NCBI GenBank assembly: GCA_904501765.1
Contig: CAJGCM010000129.1
Span: 1-6,124 of the forward strand
DNA length: 6,124 bases
Direction: 5' to 3'
From: an uncultured Clostridia bacterium
GTDB lineage: Bacteria; Bacillota; Clostridia; Oscillospirales; CAG-272
The position numbers and the translations under genes were made by a program. The notes under the pieces were generated by a model. That model worked only from the letters and a program-made list of their open reading frames with translations. It was not told where the DNA came from and ran no database searches. Of this stretch, positions 6,124-6,124 are shown piece by piece (the stretch's first letter is position 1; every line of letters begins with the position of its first letter).

Positions 6124-6124
6124 G

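Noticed and set aside
1..6124. tRNA, rRNA, CRISPR, insertion sequence or defence system
   Set aside because: No cloverleaf, repeat-spacer pattern, transposase or toxin/nuclease gene is visible. The window is filled by housekeeping genes.

Overview
This window looks like chromosomal DNA of a Gram-positive Firmicute, most likely a Clostridia/Oscillospirales-type anaerobe. The evidence is the gene order rimP-nusA-ylxR-ylxQ-infB, the NusA without the C-terminal extension of Proteobacteria, a large IF-2 with a long low-complexity linker, and a bacterial OGG-type glycosylase of the kind common in anaerobic Clostridia. The genus cannot be told from the sequence alone.

Layout, left to right. Bases 2-406 (+) hold the 3' half of an 8-oxoguanine DNA glycosylase gene that is cut by the window edge. 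Bases 497-541 form a very strong hairpin between two converging genes, and it can serve as a terminator for both strands. Everything from 653 to 5767 is one minus-strand operon. In transcription order it is rimP (5306-5767), nusA (4203-5234), ylxR/rnpM (3930-4199), ylxQ (3610-3933) and infB (653-3562). Upstream of rimP are a sigma-A-type promoter with an extended -10 (5886-5913) and a UUCG-capped hairpin in the presumed leader (5835-5860). At the right edge (5971-6123, minus strand) is the last 50 codons of an unrecognised gene.

The operon is the conserved translation/transcription housekeeping cluster: RimP matures the 30S subunit, NusA controls RNA polymerase pausing and termination, RnpM/YlxR and the L7Ae-like YlxQ are small RNA-binding proteins, and IF-2 delivers initiator tRNA to the ribosome. 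Tight spacing (3 nt between nusA and ylxR, a 4-nt overlap between ylxR and ylxQ) argues for co-transcription and coupled translation.

I found no new biological system here. The points worth a second look are modest: the operon ends after infB instead of continuing into rbfA, as it usually does in Firmicutes; there is an attenuator-like hairpin in the leader; an AT-rich 10-bp inverted repeat sits directly before the weak infB ribosome binding site; the IF-2 linker contains two tandem peptide repeats; and the gene at the right edge is unidentified.
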